Positions 17,146 through 25,213 of a stretch of 64,000 bases of DNA are shown here, piece after piece (the first letter of the stretch is position 1; each line of letters begins with the position of its first letter). The DNA is from Desulfomarina profundi (lineage in GTDB: Bacteria; Desulfobacterota; Desulfobulbia; Desulfobulbales; Desulfocapsaceae). The stretch spans positions 3,988,501 through 4,052,500 of the forward strand of contig NZ_AP024086.1 of NCBI RefSeq assembly GCF_019703855.1, read 5' to 3'. The translations under genes and the position numbers were made by a program. The notes beneath the pieces are model-generated. The model worked only from the letters and a program-made list of their open reading frames with translations, made no database searches and was not told the origin of the DNA.

Positions 17146-18162
17146 ATGATGGGGCTATGGAAGGTTTCAGTATCGCCCCATCTCAGGAGCAGTGAATCGG
17201 TAGAAAAAATTATGTGGACTGTTGTGGCCTGCCTTGTGCCGCCACTGATTCTGTCACTCTTTGTTTTCGGTATTCAAACGCTTTTCATAACGGCTGTCTC
17301 TGTTGTCAGTTGCGTCATTGTGGAAGTTGTAAGCCAGAAGGCGCTGGGAAGAAGGGTGACCATCAAGGATGGAAGCGCAGTGTTGACCGGAATGCTTCTC
17401 GCCTTCGTCATCCCACCCGGAGTTTCGCCGCTCCTGCCGATTCTGGCGGCAGTTTTTGCCATTTATATCGGCAAGCATCTTCTGGGTGGCATCGGCTATA
17501 ACTTTTTTAATCCGGCACTGCTCGGACGTGCGTTTTTACTGGCCTCGTTCCCGGTCGCCATGACTTCTGCCTGGCTGCCTCCAATCCATGACATGGCTGT
17601 TTTTTCATACCTGGGGGTTCCAATTGATGCCGTTTCCACAGCAACACCGCTGGCGGTGATGAAAGAACATGGTATGGCAGCTTTTACCGAGGCATTTGGG
17701 TCTGGCTCGTCTCTTTATTCCAGTTTTTTCCTTGGATGGCGTCCAGGTTGTATCGGTGAAACTTCCGGATTTCTCCTGATGCTTGGTGGAGGTTATCTGC
17801 TCTATAAAAAGTATATAACGTATCATATTCCGGTTTCAATCCTGGGGACTATTGCCCTTCTGACCTGGATTTTCGGAGGAGAGACGTATTTCAGTGGAGA
17901 CCCGTTGCTTGCCCTGGTGACCGGTGGTGCTATTCTCGGCTCAATTTATATGGCAACAGATTATGTGACTTCTCCCACCACGAAAACAGCCCAGGTGATT
18001 TTCGGAATATGTATCGGTGGTCTGACAGTTCTGATTCGTCAGAAAGGCGGTTATCCTGAGGGAATATGTTATGCTATTCTTCTGATGAACCCTTTGAGCA
18101 CAGTACTGGACGGTTGGTTTAAACCGAAACGTTTTGCTCCACCCCAGGGAGGTGCAGAATGA
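17146..18162 (+). CDS. rnfD: Rnf complex subunit RnfD
   Basis: A 338-residue polytopic membrane subunit with about eight to ten helices. The sequence DAVSTATPLAV includes the Thr that receives a covalent FMN (S(T/G)AT pattern), around residue 166-167. GYNFFNPALLGRAFL and ATDYVTSPTT are family signatures. It works in the inner membrane, coupling electron flow to Na+ or H+ movement. Its stop overlaps the rnfG start by four bases (ATGA). The start ATG 17146 (or 17149) has no strong ribosome binding site. Confidence 0.92.
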   Translation: MMGLWKVSVSPHLRSSESVEKIMWTVVACLVPPLILSLFVFGIQTLFITAVSVVSCVIVEVVSQKALGRRVTIKDGSAVLTGMLLAFVIPPGVSPLLPILAAVFAIYIGKHLLGGIGYNFFNPALLGRAFLLASFPVAMTSAWLPPIHDMAVFSYLGVPIDAVSTATPLAVMKEHGMAAFTEAFGSGSSLYSSFFLGWRPGCIGETSGFLLMLGGGYLLYKKYITYHIPVSILGTIALLTWIFGGETYFSGDPLLALVTGGAILGSIYMATDYVTSPTTKTAQVIFGICIGGLTVLIRQKGGYPEGICYAILLMNPLSTVLDGWFKPKRFAPPQGGAE

Positions 18163-19055
18163 AAGATATAATGACAATTGTCATGCGGCTGACTGTCTCC
18201 TGTCTCCTTGCCGCAACTGTTATCGGGCTGACTTTTATCTTCACCAGTAATGCCAAAAAGCACAATGAGCATGTCAAGGAACAGCAGGTGATGTATGAAT
18301 TGCTCGGCTACAAGGCCGGCATGACTGTGCCCGCTTCTGTCTCCATGCATGAGTTATACCGCTATATTATTTCAGGGCAGGGAAAGCAGTCAATCGCCTA
18401 TCTGGTTCCTGCAGGACATGACGGAGAAGGTGGTTTTTATTATGTGAATATTGATCTTGACGGGCGGGTCCTCGGTACAGAGAAGGTGGAACTGAGCGAA
18501 GCTGAAGCCCTTGAAGCAGAGACCAGAAACAGGGCTGTGGCAGGTACGGCTGGCACAGGTTTTGATGTGCGTTTTGCAGATCAGACTATTATCGTGACCG
18601 ATAACGGCAAGAGAATAGCTTATCTGCTCAGTGGCAGGTTTCCGGGGTTTAAAACCTTTATCAGTGTCATGCTGGCTCTCGACCCTCGATTCGGCATGCT
18701 GGGCATGGAGATCCTCGAACATGAAGAAGACCCGGGTCTCGGTGCCGAAATCGAGCAAGATTACTTCAAGAATCAGTTTATGGGGAAACCCTTTGAAGTG
18801 CTGAAAAAAATAGGCGTAGTCAAGGAACCCCTGCCCGATGAATACCGGGCCGCCCTGGAAGGGAAGGTGGGGCAGGATGAGATTATGAAGATCCGCGAAA
18901 AGTATCAGGATAAGGATATATATGCCCTTACCGGTGCAACCATCTCTTCAAGATCTGTGAGCAATGGAGTCAAGGCTATCGTCCGGAAATTTGCCTACCG
19001 GGTGGGTATTCTGGATAAAGTGTTGAAGGAACAGCAGCTGGATGTGCCCTTTTAG
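18159..19055 (+). CDS. rnfG: Rnf complex subunit RnfG
   Basis: A 298-residue subunit with one N-terminal membrane helix (about residues 10-30, LTVSCLLAATVIGLTFIF) and a periplasmic FMN-binding domain. YALTGATISSRSV holds the SGAT-like motif whose second Thr carries covalent FMN added by ApbE. EILEHEEDPGLGAEI is another family signature. It is longer than typical RnfG (about 200 residues) because of an inserted central segment (about residues 65-165). It overlaps rnfD by four bases. The TAG stop is formed by the first bases of the MITE-like element at 19053. Confidence 0.9.
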   Translation: MKDIMTIVMRLTVSCLLAATVIGLTFIFTSNAKKHNEHVKEQQVMYELLGYKAGMTVPASVSMHELYRYIISGQGKQSIAYLVPAGHDGEGGFYYVNIDLDGRVLGTEKVELSEAEALEAETRNRAVAGTAGTGFDVRFADQTIIVTDNGKRIAYLLSGRFPGFKTFISVMLALDPRFGMLGMEILEHEEDPGLGAEIEQDYFKNQFMGKPFEVLKKIGVVKEPLPDEYRAALEGKVGQDEIMKIREKYQDKDIYALTGATISSRSVSNGVKAIVRKFAYRVGILDKVLKEQQLDVPF

Positions 19056-19276
19056 CCCGTATTTTTCATGAACATTGTGTCAATTTTGAGAATAGGTGTA
19101 GATTACAAATAATGAGCCAACTATCAGTAATCGAACAAATTTACACAATGTTCACCCAAGGTCAGCCCAGGCGACGCCATCTTCTGCAATATTTCAACAG
19201 TAAATATAGGTCACTATTATTTACTATTGAAAACTTCGAAGCTGACGCCGCCTGAACTGATGAGAAATGTGGGTTA
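19053..19276. repeat. MITE-like repeat, complete copy inside the rnf operon
   Basis: A 224-bp element with termini TAGCCCGTATTTTTCAT and ATGAGAAATGTGGGTTA, the same body as the 5964-6205 copy but in the opposite orientation. It contains the GAACATTGTGT unit, CGACGCCATCTTCTGCA, a TAAATATAGGTCACTATTATTTA palindrome and GCTGACGCCGCC. It separates rnfG from rnfE and may form a long stem in the mRNA. Confidence 0.78.
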
Positions 19277-19303
19277 GAGCAAAAGATTAGAGAGGAAAAC
19301 GAC

Positions 19304-19921
19304 GTGGCAAACGATAAATCAAGTATGCAGCTTGTTGCAAATGGTATTCTCAGTGAGAATCCTATTTTTCGGCTGGCACTGTCCATGTGTCCTGCCGTGG
19401 GAATCTCAACCACTGTAATGAACGGGATAATGCTGGGGATTGCTGTACTCTTTGTGCAGGTTTTTTCCAGTGTGACCATCTCACTCTTTAAAAACGTAAT
19501 TCATCCGAGAATCAGGATTCCCACCTATACCCTGACCATCGCCACCTGGGTGACGGTCATTGATCTGGTACTGGCGGCAACCCTGCCGGAAGCGTATGCC
19601 AAAATGGGTATTTTTGTAAAACTGATTGTGGCTTTTGCCATTATTACCATGCGCCTTGAGATGTTTGCCTGCAAAGAGAGTGTCTCGGATTCGTTCTGGG
19701 ATGGTCTCGGCATGGGGGTCGGTTTTATGGTGGGCATGGTTGTGATCGGTTTTGTGAGAGAACTGCTCGGGTCCGGTGCTATTCTCGGTTATGATGTACT
19801 TGGTTTTAAACCGTTGCTCTTTTTCATCCTTCCCAGTGCCGGTTTTTTCGTGGTCGGCTTGATGATGGCCTTTTTTAACTGGATTGAAATCTATTACAAA
19901 CGATCAAAAGGGTTAAAATAA
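19304..19921 (+). CDS. rnfE: Rnf complex subunit RnfE
   Basis: A 205-residue membrane protein with six helices, paired with RnfA in the membrane core. Family features include NGILSENPIFRLALSMCPAV near the N-terminus and ACKESVSDSFWDGLGMG, each with a conserved Cys expected to hold the intramembrane iron-sulfur cluster with RnfA. I chose GTG 19304, preceded by AGAGG at eight bases; the next ATG would remove the first seven residues. The stop overlaps the rnfA start (TAATG). Confidence 0.92.
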   Translation: MANDKSSMQLVANGILSENPIFRLALSMCPAVGISTTVMNGIMLGIAVLFVQVFSSVTISLFKNVIHPRIRIPTYTLTIATWVTVIDLVLAATLPEAYAKMGIFVKLIVAFAIITMRLEMFACKESVSDSFWDGLGMGVGFMVGMVVIGFVRELLGSGAILGYDVLGFKPLLFFILPSAGFFVVGLMMAFFNWIEIYYKRSKGLK

Positions 19922-20862
19922 TGATTTCAGTAAAAAAACATTTTTTTATATTGGCCACCCTGGTTTTCATGCTCATGCCGATGCTGGCCCGGAGTGCCGA
20001 TTTTATAGCCGGGCAGAGTTTTGGGGATGACAACGAGATAACCGTCTCTTTTTCAGTGCCGGTTGATAAGGCAATTCTGGAGGATACATCCAGGTACACC
20101 GTATTTGAAGAGCCGGACCCTGATATCAGATTGACGGTGGAATCGGCAACGCCGGGTCCGGATGGCAAGTCGGTTTCCCTTTACTTTCAGGAACCCCTGA
20201 ATATGGTTAAGACTCATGTTGTCACTATTTCCGGTATTCCAGGGAAAGATGTGGTAAGTTTCAAGGTGAGCAAATCCTATTTCGGTTACCTTTTTTCCAT
20301 CCTTATTTCAGCACTGCTCATCAACAATTTTGTGTTCACCAAATATCTTGGTCTCTGTGTGTTTTTCGGAACATCAAAACGGAAGAGTACAGCCAAGGGA
20401 ATGGGTGTCGTTTTTACCCTGGTGATGGTAGCTTCTGCAGTCATGAGCTGGTTTTTCTACCAGTTTATCCTGGTACCGTTTAATTTGAATTTTCTGCAGA
20501 TTCTCGTTTTTATCGGCCTTGTTTCCCTGACCGTTCAGGCGGTCGATACTATTCTCAGAAAGGTTAATCCTATTCTGTTCAACTCCTTTGGAGTGTACCT
20601 GGTTCTTGTTATTGCCAACTGCGTTATTATTGCCGTACCTCTTATTCTGGCCAATAACAATTATAATATTCTGGAAACACTTATGCTGTCCCTGGGAGCG
20701 GGGGGTGGTTTTCTGCTGGCACTCTATTTAATGAGTTCAGTCAGTGAGCGTATGCAGCTTGCCAATATACCGCCAACTTTCAAAGGATTGCCTATTGCCT
20801 TTATTGTGGCTGGACAGTTTGCCATGGCATTCTTAGGTTTTTCCGGACTGCAGATATTTTGA
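19921..20862 (+). CDS. rnfA: RnfA with N-terminal exported beta-sandwich domain
   Basis: A 313-residue protein, while RnfA is usually about 190. Residues 120-313 are a normal RnfA: LISALLINNFVFTKYLGLC, six helices, Cys at the conserved positions and LGAGGGFLLALYLMSS. Residues 1-25 form a signal peptide (FFILATLVFMLMPMLARSA) and residues about 26-112 a beta-rich domain (EITVSFSVPVDKAILEDTSR, VSLYFQEPL, VVTISGIPG) that resembles SbsA/CopC-type Ig-like domains. If the signal is used, the domain sits in the periplasm in front of the first RnfA helix. No frameshift or internal start is needed, although the second part could in principle be translated alone. Overlaps rnfE by one base. Confidence 0.9.
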   Translation: MISVKKHFFILATLVFMLMPMLARSADFIAGQSFGDDNEITVSFSVPVDKAILEDTSRYTVFEEPDPDIRLTVESATPGPDGKSVSLYFQEPLNMVKTHVVTISGIPGKDVVSFKVSKSYFGYLFSILISALLINNFVFTKYLGLCVFFGTSKRKSTAKGMGVVFTLVMVASAVMSWFFYQFILVPFNLNFLQILVFIGLVSLTVQAVDTILRKVNPILFNSFGVYLVLVIANCVIIAVPLILANNNYNILETLMLSLGAGGGFLLALYLMSSVSERMQLANIPPTFKGLPIAFIVAGQFAMAFLGFSGLQIF

Positions 20863-20912
20863 TCCGTCCTCCGGACGGGTAATTATTGGACTTAAAGTGA
20901 GAAAATTTGATT

Positions 20913-21788
20913 ATGGATCCGGCATTAATTAAAATAGCGTTAGGCGGTCTGGTTCTGCTTGGTTGTATCGGGCTCTTTTTTGGCATAGGGCTGGCCATTG
21001 CCGCACATAAATTTGCGGTGGAAGTTAATCCGCTCATCGAAGAGGTCGTTGAATCCCTGCCGCTCGCCCAGTGTGGTGGTTGCGGTTATCCCGGTTGTGA
21101 GGGCTATGCCATTGCAGTGGTCAATGACCCCGACGTTCCTCCTAATCTCTGTTTCCCTGGAAAAGAAAAAGTCGCCCAGCGGGTGGCGGAACTGACCGGC
21201 AAAAAACTGGTGGCGGTTGAAGATCAGATTGCCGTAGTTCGCTGTTCCAGGATTGAGGGACGTGTCAGTCACAAACATGAATACTATGGTTTTGCCTCGT
21301 GTACTGCGGCAAATCTTTCTTTCGGTGGCCCGTCAGCGTGTAATTATGCCTGCATTGGTCTTGGAGAATGTGCTGAAGCATGTCCATTTGATGCCATTGA
21401 AATGGTGGAAAATTTTCCGGTGGTGAATCCTGACAAATGTGTTAGTTGTGGTGTCTGTGTCAAGACCTGTCCGAAAAACATTATTGAACTGCAGACCCTG
21501 AAGGCGCGGGTTTTTGTTCCCTGTTCAACCAGGGATCTCGGGAAAAATGTAAAACAGGTTTGTCAGGTGGGCTGCATTGGGTGTAAGATGTGTGTGAAGG
21601 CTTGTCCGGCTGATGCGGTAACTTATGTGGACAGTCTTATCACGATTGACCATAAGGCATGTATAGAATATGGGGAGTCATGTGAAACTGCCTGTGTTAC
21701 CAAATGCCCCCGTGATATTTTCAGGCATTATGAAGGGCCTCAGGCAATTTCCAGAAATATGGACGATGGTCTGAAAATGGCGGGCTGA
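20913..21788 (+). CDS. rnfB: Rnf complex subunit RnfB
   Basis: A 291-residue ferredoxin-accepting subunit. One N-terminal membrane helix is followed by the Fe-S domain CGGCGYPGCEGYA and several 4Fe-4S motifs in the second half: CIGLGECAEACP, CVSCGVCVKTCP, CIGCKMCVKACP and a final ACIEYGESCETACVTKCP segment. RnfB takes electrons from reduced ferredoxin on the cytoplasmic side. I chose ATG 20913 over TTG 20907. Last rnf gene; apbE follows after 119 bp. Confidence 0.92.
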   Translation: MDPALIKIALGGLVLLGCIGLFFGIGLAIAAHKFAVEVNPLIEEVVESLPLAQCGGCGYPGCEGYAIAVVNDPDVPPNLCFPGKEKVAQRVAELTGKKLVAVEDQIAVVRCSRIEGRVSHKHEYYGFASCTAANLSFGGPSACNYACIGLGECAEACPFDAIEMVENFPVVNPDKCVSCGVCVKTCPKNIIELQTLKARVFVPCSTRDLGKNVKQVCQVGCIGCKMCVKACPADAVTYVDSLITIDHKACIEYGESCETACVTKCPRDIFRHYEGPQAISRNMDDGLKMAG

Positions 21789-21835
21789 AGGAAAAGGTCC
21801 TGTGCCAGGGAAAACACAAAACAACCAAAACGCAA

Positions 21836-21861
21836 AGCAATGAAAATCCCCACTGCGCCAA
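21836..21861. repeat. 26-bp motif shared with the rnfC leader
   Basis: Matches 15615-15640 at 24 of 26 positions and lies upstream of apbE. The similarity continues more weakly on both sides (CGCAA before, TTTTCTGCAGTTG versus ATTATTTGCTGTGG after). Confidence 0.5.
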
Positions 21862-21907
21862 TCTTTTCTGCAGTTGATTTTCGCATACTTTAAGAGTGGA
21901 AACTGAT

Positions 21908-22945
21908 ATGAAAAAGACAGAGACTCAAATTGATCAGAAAAGAAGATCGTTTTTGAAACTTTCCGGCCTTCTCGGCCTCGGGGCCGCATCCGCTGCTTTA
22001 CTGCCGGCTGAGAGTGCGGAAGCGTTTCTTTTCAATAAAAAAGAGTACAAGGTGACTAAAACCCGTCTTGCCATGGGTACTTTTGTTGCCATGACAGCCA
22101 TTCACCCCTCAAGGGATGAGGCTGAACATGCGATTGGTTTAGCTTTTGAGGAAATTGACCGGCTGAACAGCCTCCTGACGAAATTTGATGCAGATTCTCC
22201 AATAGGCCAGCTGAACAGAGTCGGCAAGCTGGAAGGCGCGCCGGAGGAGGTTCTTGAGTTGGTTGCCCGTTCACTCTATTTTCATCGGGAGACCGGAGGC
22301 GCATTTGATATCACTGTCAATCCGTTGATTGACCTGTATAAGAAGGATTTTGCCGAAGGCAAGATTCCGGACAGCACTCAGATAGAAGCGGCGCTGAAAC
22401 TGGTGGGAACTGAAAAACTGAGGTTCCACTCCGGTACTATTGAGTTTACCGACAGCGATATGTCCATTACCCTCGATGGGATTGCCAAGGGCTATATTGT
22501 AGACAGAGCATCGGATGTGCTGCGGAAAAATGGAATAGGCAACCATCTGATCAATGCCGGAGGAGATATCCGCACAAGTGGTACTGCCGCAAAGGGCCGT
22601 CCCTGGACTGTCGCTGTGCAGGACCCCAATAAAACAAAAGAGTATCCCGATATTATCACCATGAAAGACGGTGCAATCGCGACCTCCGGTAACTATGAAA
22701 TATATTATGACAGGGAAAAGCTCTTCCACCACATAATTGACAGTCGCACGGGGCTGTCTCCACAGCTCTCAACAAGTGTTACCGTGATGGCACCAACTGT
22801 AATGGACGCTGATGCGCTGTCAACTTCGGTTTTTGTTCTGGAACCGAAGGCCGGTGTCCATTTTATCAACGGTCAGCCTCACTGTGAGTGTTTTGTTATT
22901 ACCAGGGATGGTACGGTTTCCCACTCTTCAGGATGGCAGGCATAA
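21908..22945 (+). CDS. apbE: FAD:protein FMN transferase ApbE
   Basis: A 345-residue flavin transferase that attaches FMN to Thr in RnfD and RnfG. The N-terminus has a twin-arginine-like signal (KRRSFLKLSGLLGLGAAS), so the protein is exported, where its RnfG and RnfD targets lie. Family motifs: LAMGTFVAMTA, ITLDGIAKGYIVDRA, NAGGDIRTSG and HIIDSRTGLSP. I chose ATG 21908 with GTGGAA eight bases upstream rather than GTG 21896. Its place after rnfB fits its job in maturing the complex. Confidence 0.92.
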   Translation: MKKTETQIDQKRRSFLKLSGLLGLGAASAALLPAESAEAFLFNKKEYKVTKTRLAMGTFVAMTAIHPSRDEAEHAIGLAFEEIDRLNSLLTKFDADSPIGQLNRVGKLEGAPEEVLELVARSLYFHRETGGAFDITVNPLIDLYKKDFAEGKIPDSTQIEAALKLVGTEKLRFHSGTIEFTDSDMSITLDGIAKGYIVDRASDVLRKNGIGNHLINAGGDIRTSGTAAKGRPWTVAVQDPNKTKEYPDIITMKDGAIATSGNYEIYYDREKLFHHIIDSRTGLSPQLSTSVTVMAPTVMDADALSTSVFVLEPKAGVHFINGQPHCECFVITRDGTVSHSSGWQA

Positions 22946-22946
22946 C

Positions 22947-23056
22947 GTAACAGGTCACAGGGTACCGAATCTTTCCACGATCAGCCCGGCTTACGTATGA
23001 CCAATACGCTGCGCCGGGCTGCTTGCGAAAATCTCCGGCACCCTGTAACCTGTTAC
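22947..23056. repeat. Second palindromic repeat family, copy A
   Basis: The arms GTAACAGGTCACAGGGT (22947) and ACCCTGTAACCTGTTAC (ends 23056) are inverted copies around a GC-rich core with CAGCCCGGC...GCCGGGCTG. Further single arms follow at about 23089 (GCCCTGTGATCAGTTAC) and 23233 (GCCCCTGATCACTTAC). A related element is at 50267-50424. Confidence 0.65.
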
Positions 23057-23249
23057 AAATACAATGATTGATACAACGAGGTTGCATGCCCTGTGATCAG
23101 TTACGGCATAACCGGTATGGGAAAAGCTGGAAAAGGTGTTGCTGTAAACTGAAAAATCCTGGTAAAAAGTTAAAAAGATTATGTATGAATCTCCAGCAGG
23201 CTTTTGGCCCATTGGGGATTTTTTTTTGCCGAGAATACGGTGCCCCTGA

Positions 23250-24611
23250 TCACTTACGTTGGTTTTTGAATTTTGAGGCATCAATATTGTATTTTTTTGA
23301 CTTGTATTGAATTGCCCTGCGGCTGATACCCAGGAGTTCGGCAGCATCTTTTTTGACTCCTCCCGTCTGTTTCAGGGCCCGGATAATGGCTTCTTTCTCG
23401 CTTTGCTTTATGGAAAACGCTGATCCGTGCTGGCTGTTTTTATCTCCATCCTTTTCAGAAATGATTTCAAGTTGGAAGTCTTCAGGTGTTATTGTATTGT
23501 TTTTACAAAGAATAATGGCTGTTTCCAGGGAGTTTCTCAGTTCCCTTACATTGCCTTTCCAGGGGAGCCCGGTAAGCCATGAAAGGGTTGAATCGGGTAG
23601 CTCAATATCCTGCAGGTTATTGCTCCGTACAGAGTTGTCGAGAAAGTGATATACCAGCTCCGGAATATCTTCACGTCTGTCACGAAGGGGAGGTATCTGA
23701 ATCGTCACTACCTTCAGGCGATAGTAGAGGTCACTTCTGAATTCTCCCTGCTCTATGGCTTCCTGAAGGTCGGCATTGGTTGCGGCAATAACCCGGCAGT
23801 CAATCTCTTTTTCCTTGATGGCACCAACCTGACGGATTTTTCTCTCTTCCAGGAACCGCAGAAGGCGGCTCTGCATTTCGGCGGAAATATTGCCAATCTC
23901 ATCGAGAAACAGACTCCCCCCGTGTGCCGCCTCGATGAGTCCCTTTTTGTCCTGAATAGCATGGGTAAAAGAACCTTTGAGATGACCGAACAGTTCACTT
24001 TCGAGAATGCCGGGAGGAGTTGAACCGCAGTCGACAACCATGTAGGGCTTATCTTTTCGGGGGCTGAGGGTATGGAGCAGTTTTGCAATACATTCCTTAC
24101 CGACCCCACTTTCCCCGAGGATCAGAACATTTGCATTACTGGAGGCCACTTTTTCCACCAGTTCCTTGAGTTCTGCCATAACTTTGCTCCTCCCCCAGAC
24201 AAAATCAAGGCTTTCATCATTATTGCTTTCCCGTGCGGCCGGGGAAATAGAGAGGATGGTGTTGATTTTTTTGACAAGCTCCTTACCGTCAAACGGTTTG
24301 GCGATATAATCAATTGCTCCGGCCCTGACGGCCTTGACCGCATCGGGAATGGTTCCGTAGGCCGTTAGAAATATTATAGGCAGTTGAGGATGCAGTCTGC
24401 TGGTTTCGGTAAGAAGATCCATTCCGCTCATTTCCGGCATTTTCATGTCCGATACGAGGATATCAATTTTCTGTTTTTCGAGAAGATTGAGGGCGGAAAA
24501 GCCATTGGTAGCCTGAAAAACAATAAAGCCTGACGCGGTGAGTCGTGCGTCAAGTACTTCGAGAATATTAGTATCGTCATCAACTATAAGGACGTGCTTG
24601 AGGTCATTCAT
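23250..24611 (-). CDS. glrR: Sigma-54-dependent response regulator, GlrR/NtrC family
   Basis: A 453-residue three-domain regulator. The receiver has acidic pocket DDD (11-13), phosphoacceptor Asp55, Thr83 and Lys105. The AAA+ domain has Walker A GESGVGKE (166-173) and Walker B SLFLDEIG. A Fis-type helix-turn-helix is at the C-terminus (KKDAAELLGISRRAIQYKSKKY). The sigma-54 contact loop reads GSFTHA (213-218) instead of GAFTGA; the key Phe and Thr remain. It overlaps the lipoprotein gene by four bases, and a histidine kinase lies beyond, the same order as GlrK-QseG-GlrR, which in enteric bacteria senses envelope stress. Targets unknown. Confidence 0.85.
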   Translation of the reverse strand: MNDLKHVLIVDDDTNILEVLDARLTASGFIVFQATNGFSALNLLEKQKIDILVSDMKMPEMSGMDLLTETSRLHPQLPIIFLTAYGTIPDAVKAVRAGAIDYIAKPFDGKELVKKINTILSISPAARESNNDESLDFVWGRSKVMAELKELVEKVASSNANVLILGESGVGKECIAKLLHTLSPRKDKPYMVVDCGSTPPGILESELFGHLKGSFTHAIQDKKGLIEAAHGGSLFLDEIGNISAEMQSRLLRFLEERKIRQVGAIKEKEIDCRVIAATNADLQEAIEQGEFRSDLYYRLKVVTIQIPPLRDRREDIPELVYHFLDNSVRSNNLQDIELPDSTLSWLTGLPWKGNVRELRNSLETAIILCKNNTITPEDFQLEIISEKDGDKNSQHGSAFSIKQSEKEAIIRALKQTGGVKKDAAELLGISRRAIQYKSKKYNIDASKFKNQRK

Positions 24612-25180
24612 AACGGTTTTCTCTTTTCCTGAAACGTTTGGTCAATTTTTTCCAGTTCTTCAATCTGATTCTGGAGTTTTTTCACAATGGTGGCCATTTG
24701 GGAAATTTTCTTTTTCTGACTCCTGATAAGTATATTTTTATTTTTATCATGGAGGGCCTGGATAGTGTTTTTCTTCCGGATAAGTTCACCCTGCTGTTTC
24801 AATGCAAGAATCAGCATATGGTAGTTTTCAACGAACGCTTCTCCTCCCTTCAGGGCATCCCATTTCTGCAGGTTGCCAATGGCTTTAAGCAGTTCTGTAT
24901 CATTTGTGGCCTGAATCAATTGACTGCAGGCAAGGCCATACAGGGCAATCTGGTATTCCTGGGCGGTCGAAGCAGTGGCAAGTAATTTTTCATATTCATC
25001 TTGAGCATCTTTGAAGTTTCCGTTTAGAAAGAGGATCTCCGCTTTGGTGACGGTCTGTTTTTTGTCTTTTTGTACAAGATTTGTGATCGGCAGTGTATGA
25101 CAACCGCCAAGGAGTTGAATTATGAAGAGAACAAGGAAGAGCCTGGATAACTGTACTGTTCGTCCGGGGGAAAACTTCAT
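24608..25180 (-). CDS. QseG-like outer-membrane lipoprotein
   Basis: A 190-residue lipoprotein with lipobox LLGGC (Cys27). Residues about 45-110 look like a TPR-type helical repeat (LFLNGNFKDAQDEYEKLLA), and the C-terminal third is a coiled coil (KKISQMATIVKKLQNQIEELEKI). It sits between a sensor kinase and a sigma-54 regulator and overlaps the regulator start by four bases. QseG in enterics activates the GlrK kinase by direct contact; the same role is likely here from synteny, although sequence similarity is weak. Confidence 0.68.
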   Translation of the reverse strand: MKFSPGRTVQLSRLFLVLFIIQLLGGCHTLPITNLVQKDKKQTVTKAEILFLNGNFKDAQDEYEKLLATASTAQEYQIALYGLACSQLIQATNDTELLKAIGNLQKWDALKGGEAFVENYHMLILALKQQGELIRKKNTIQALHDKNKNILIRSQKKKISQMATIVKKLQNQIEELEKIDQTFQEKRKPL

Positions 25181-25213
25181 TGATTGTAACCTCCTGAAAG
25201 TACAATAATAAAT

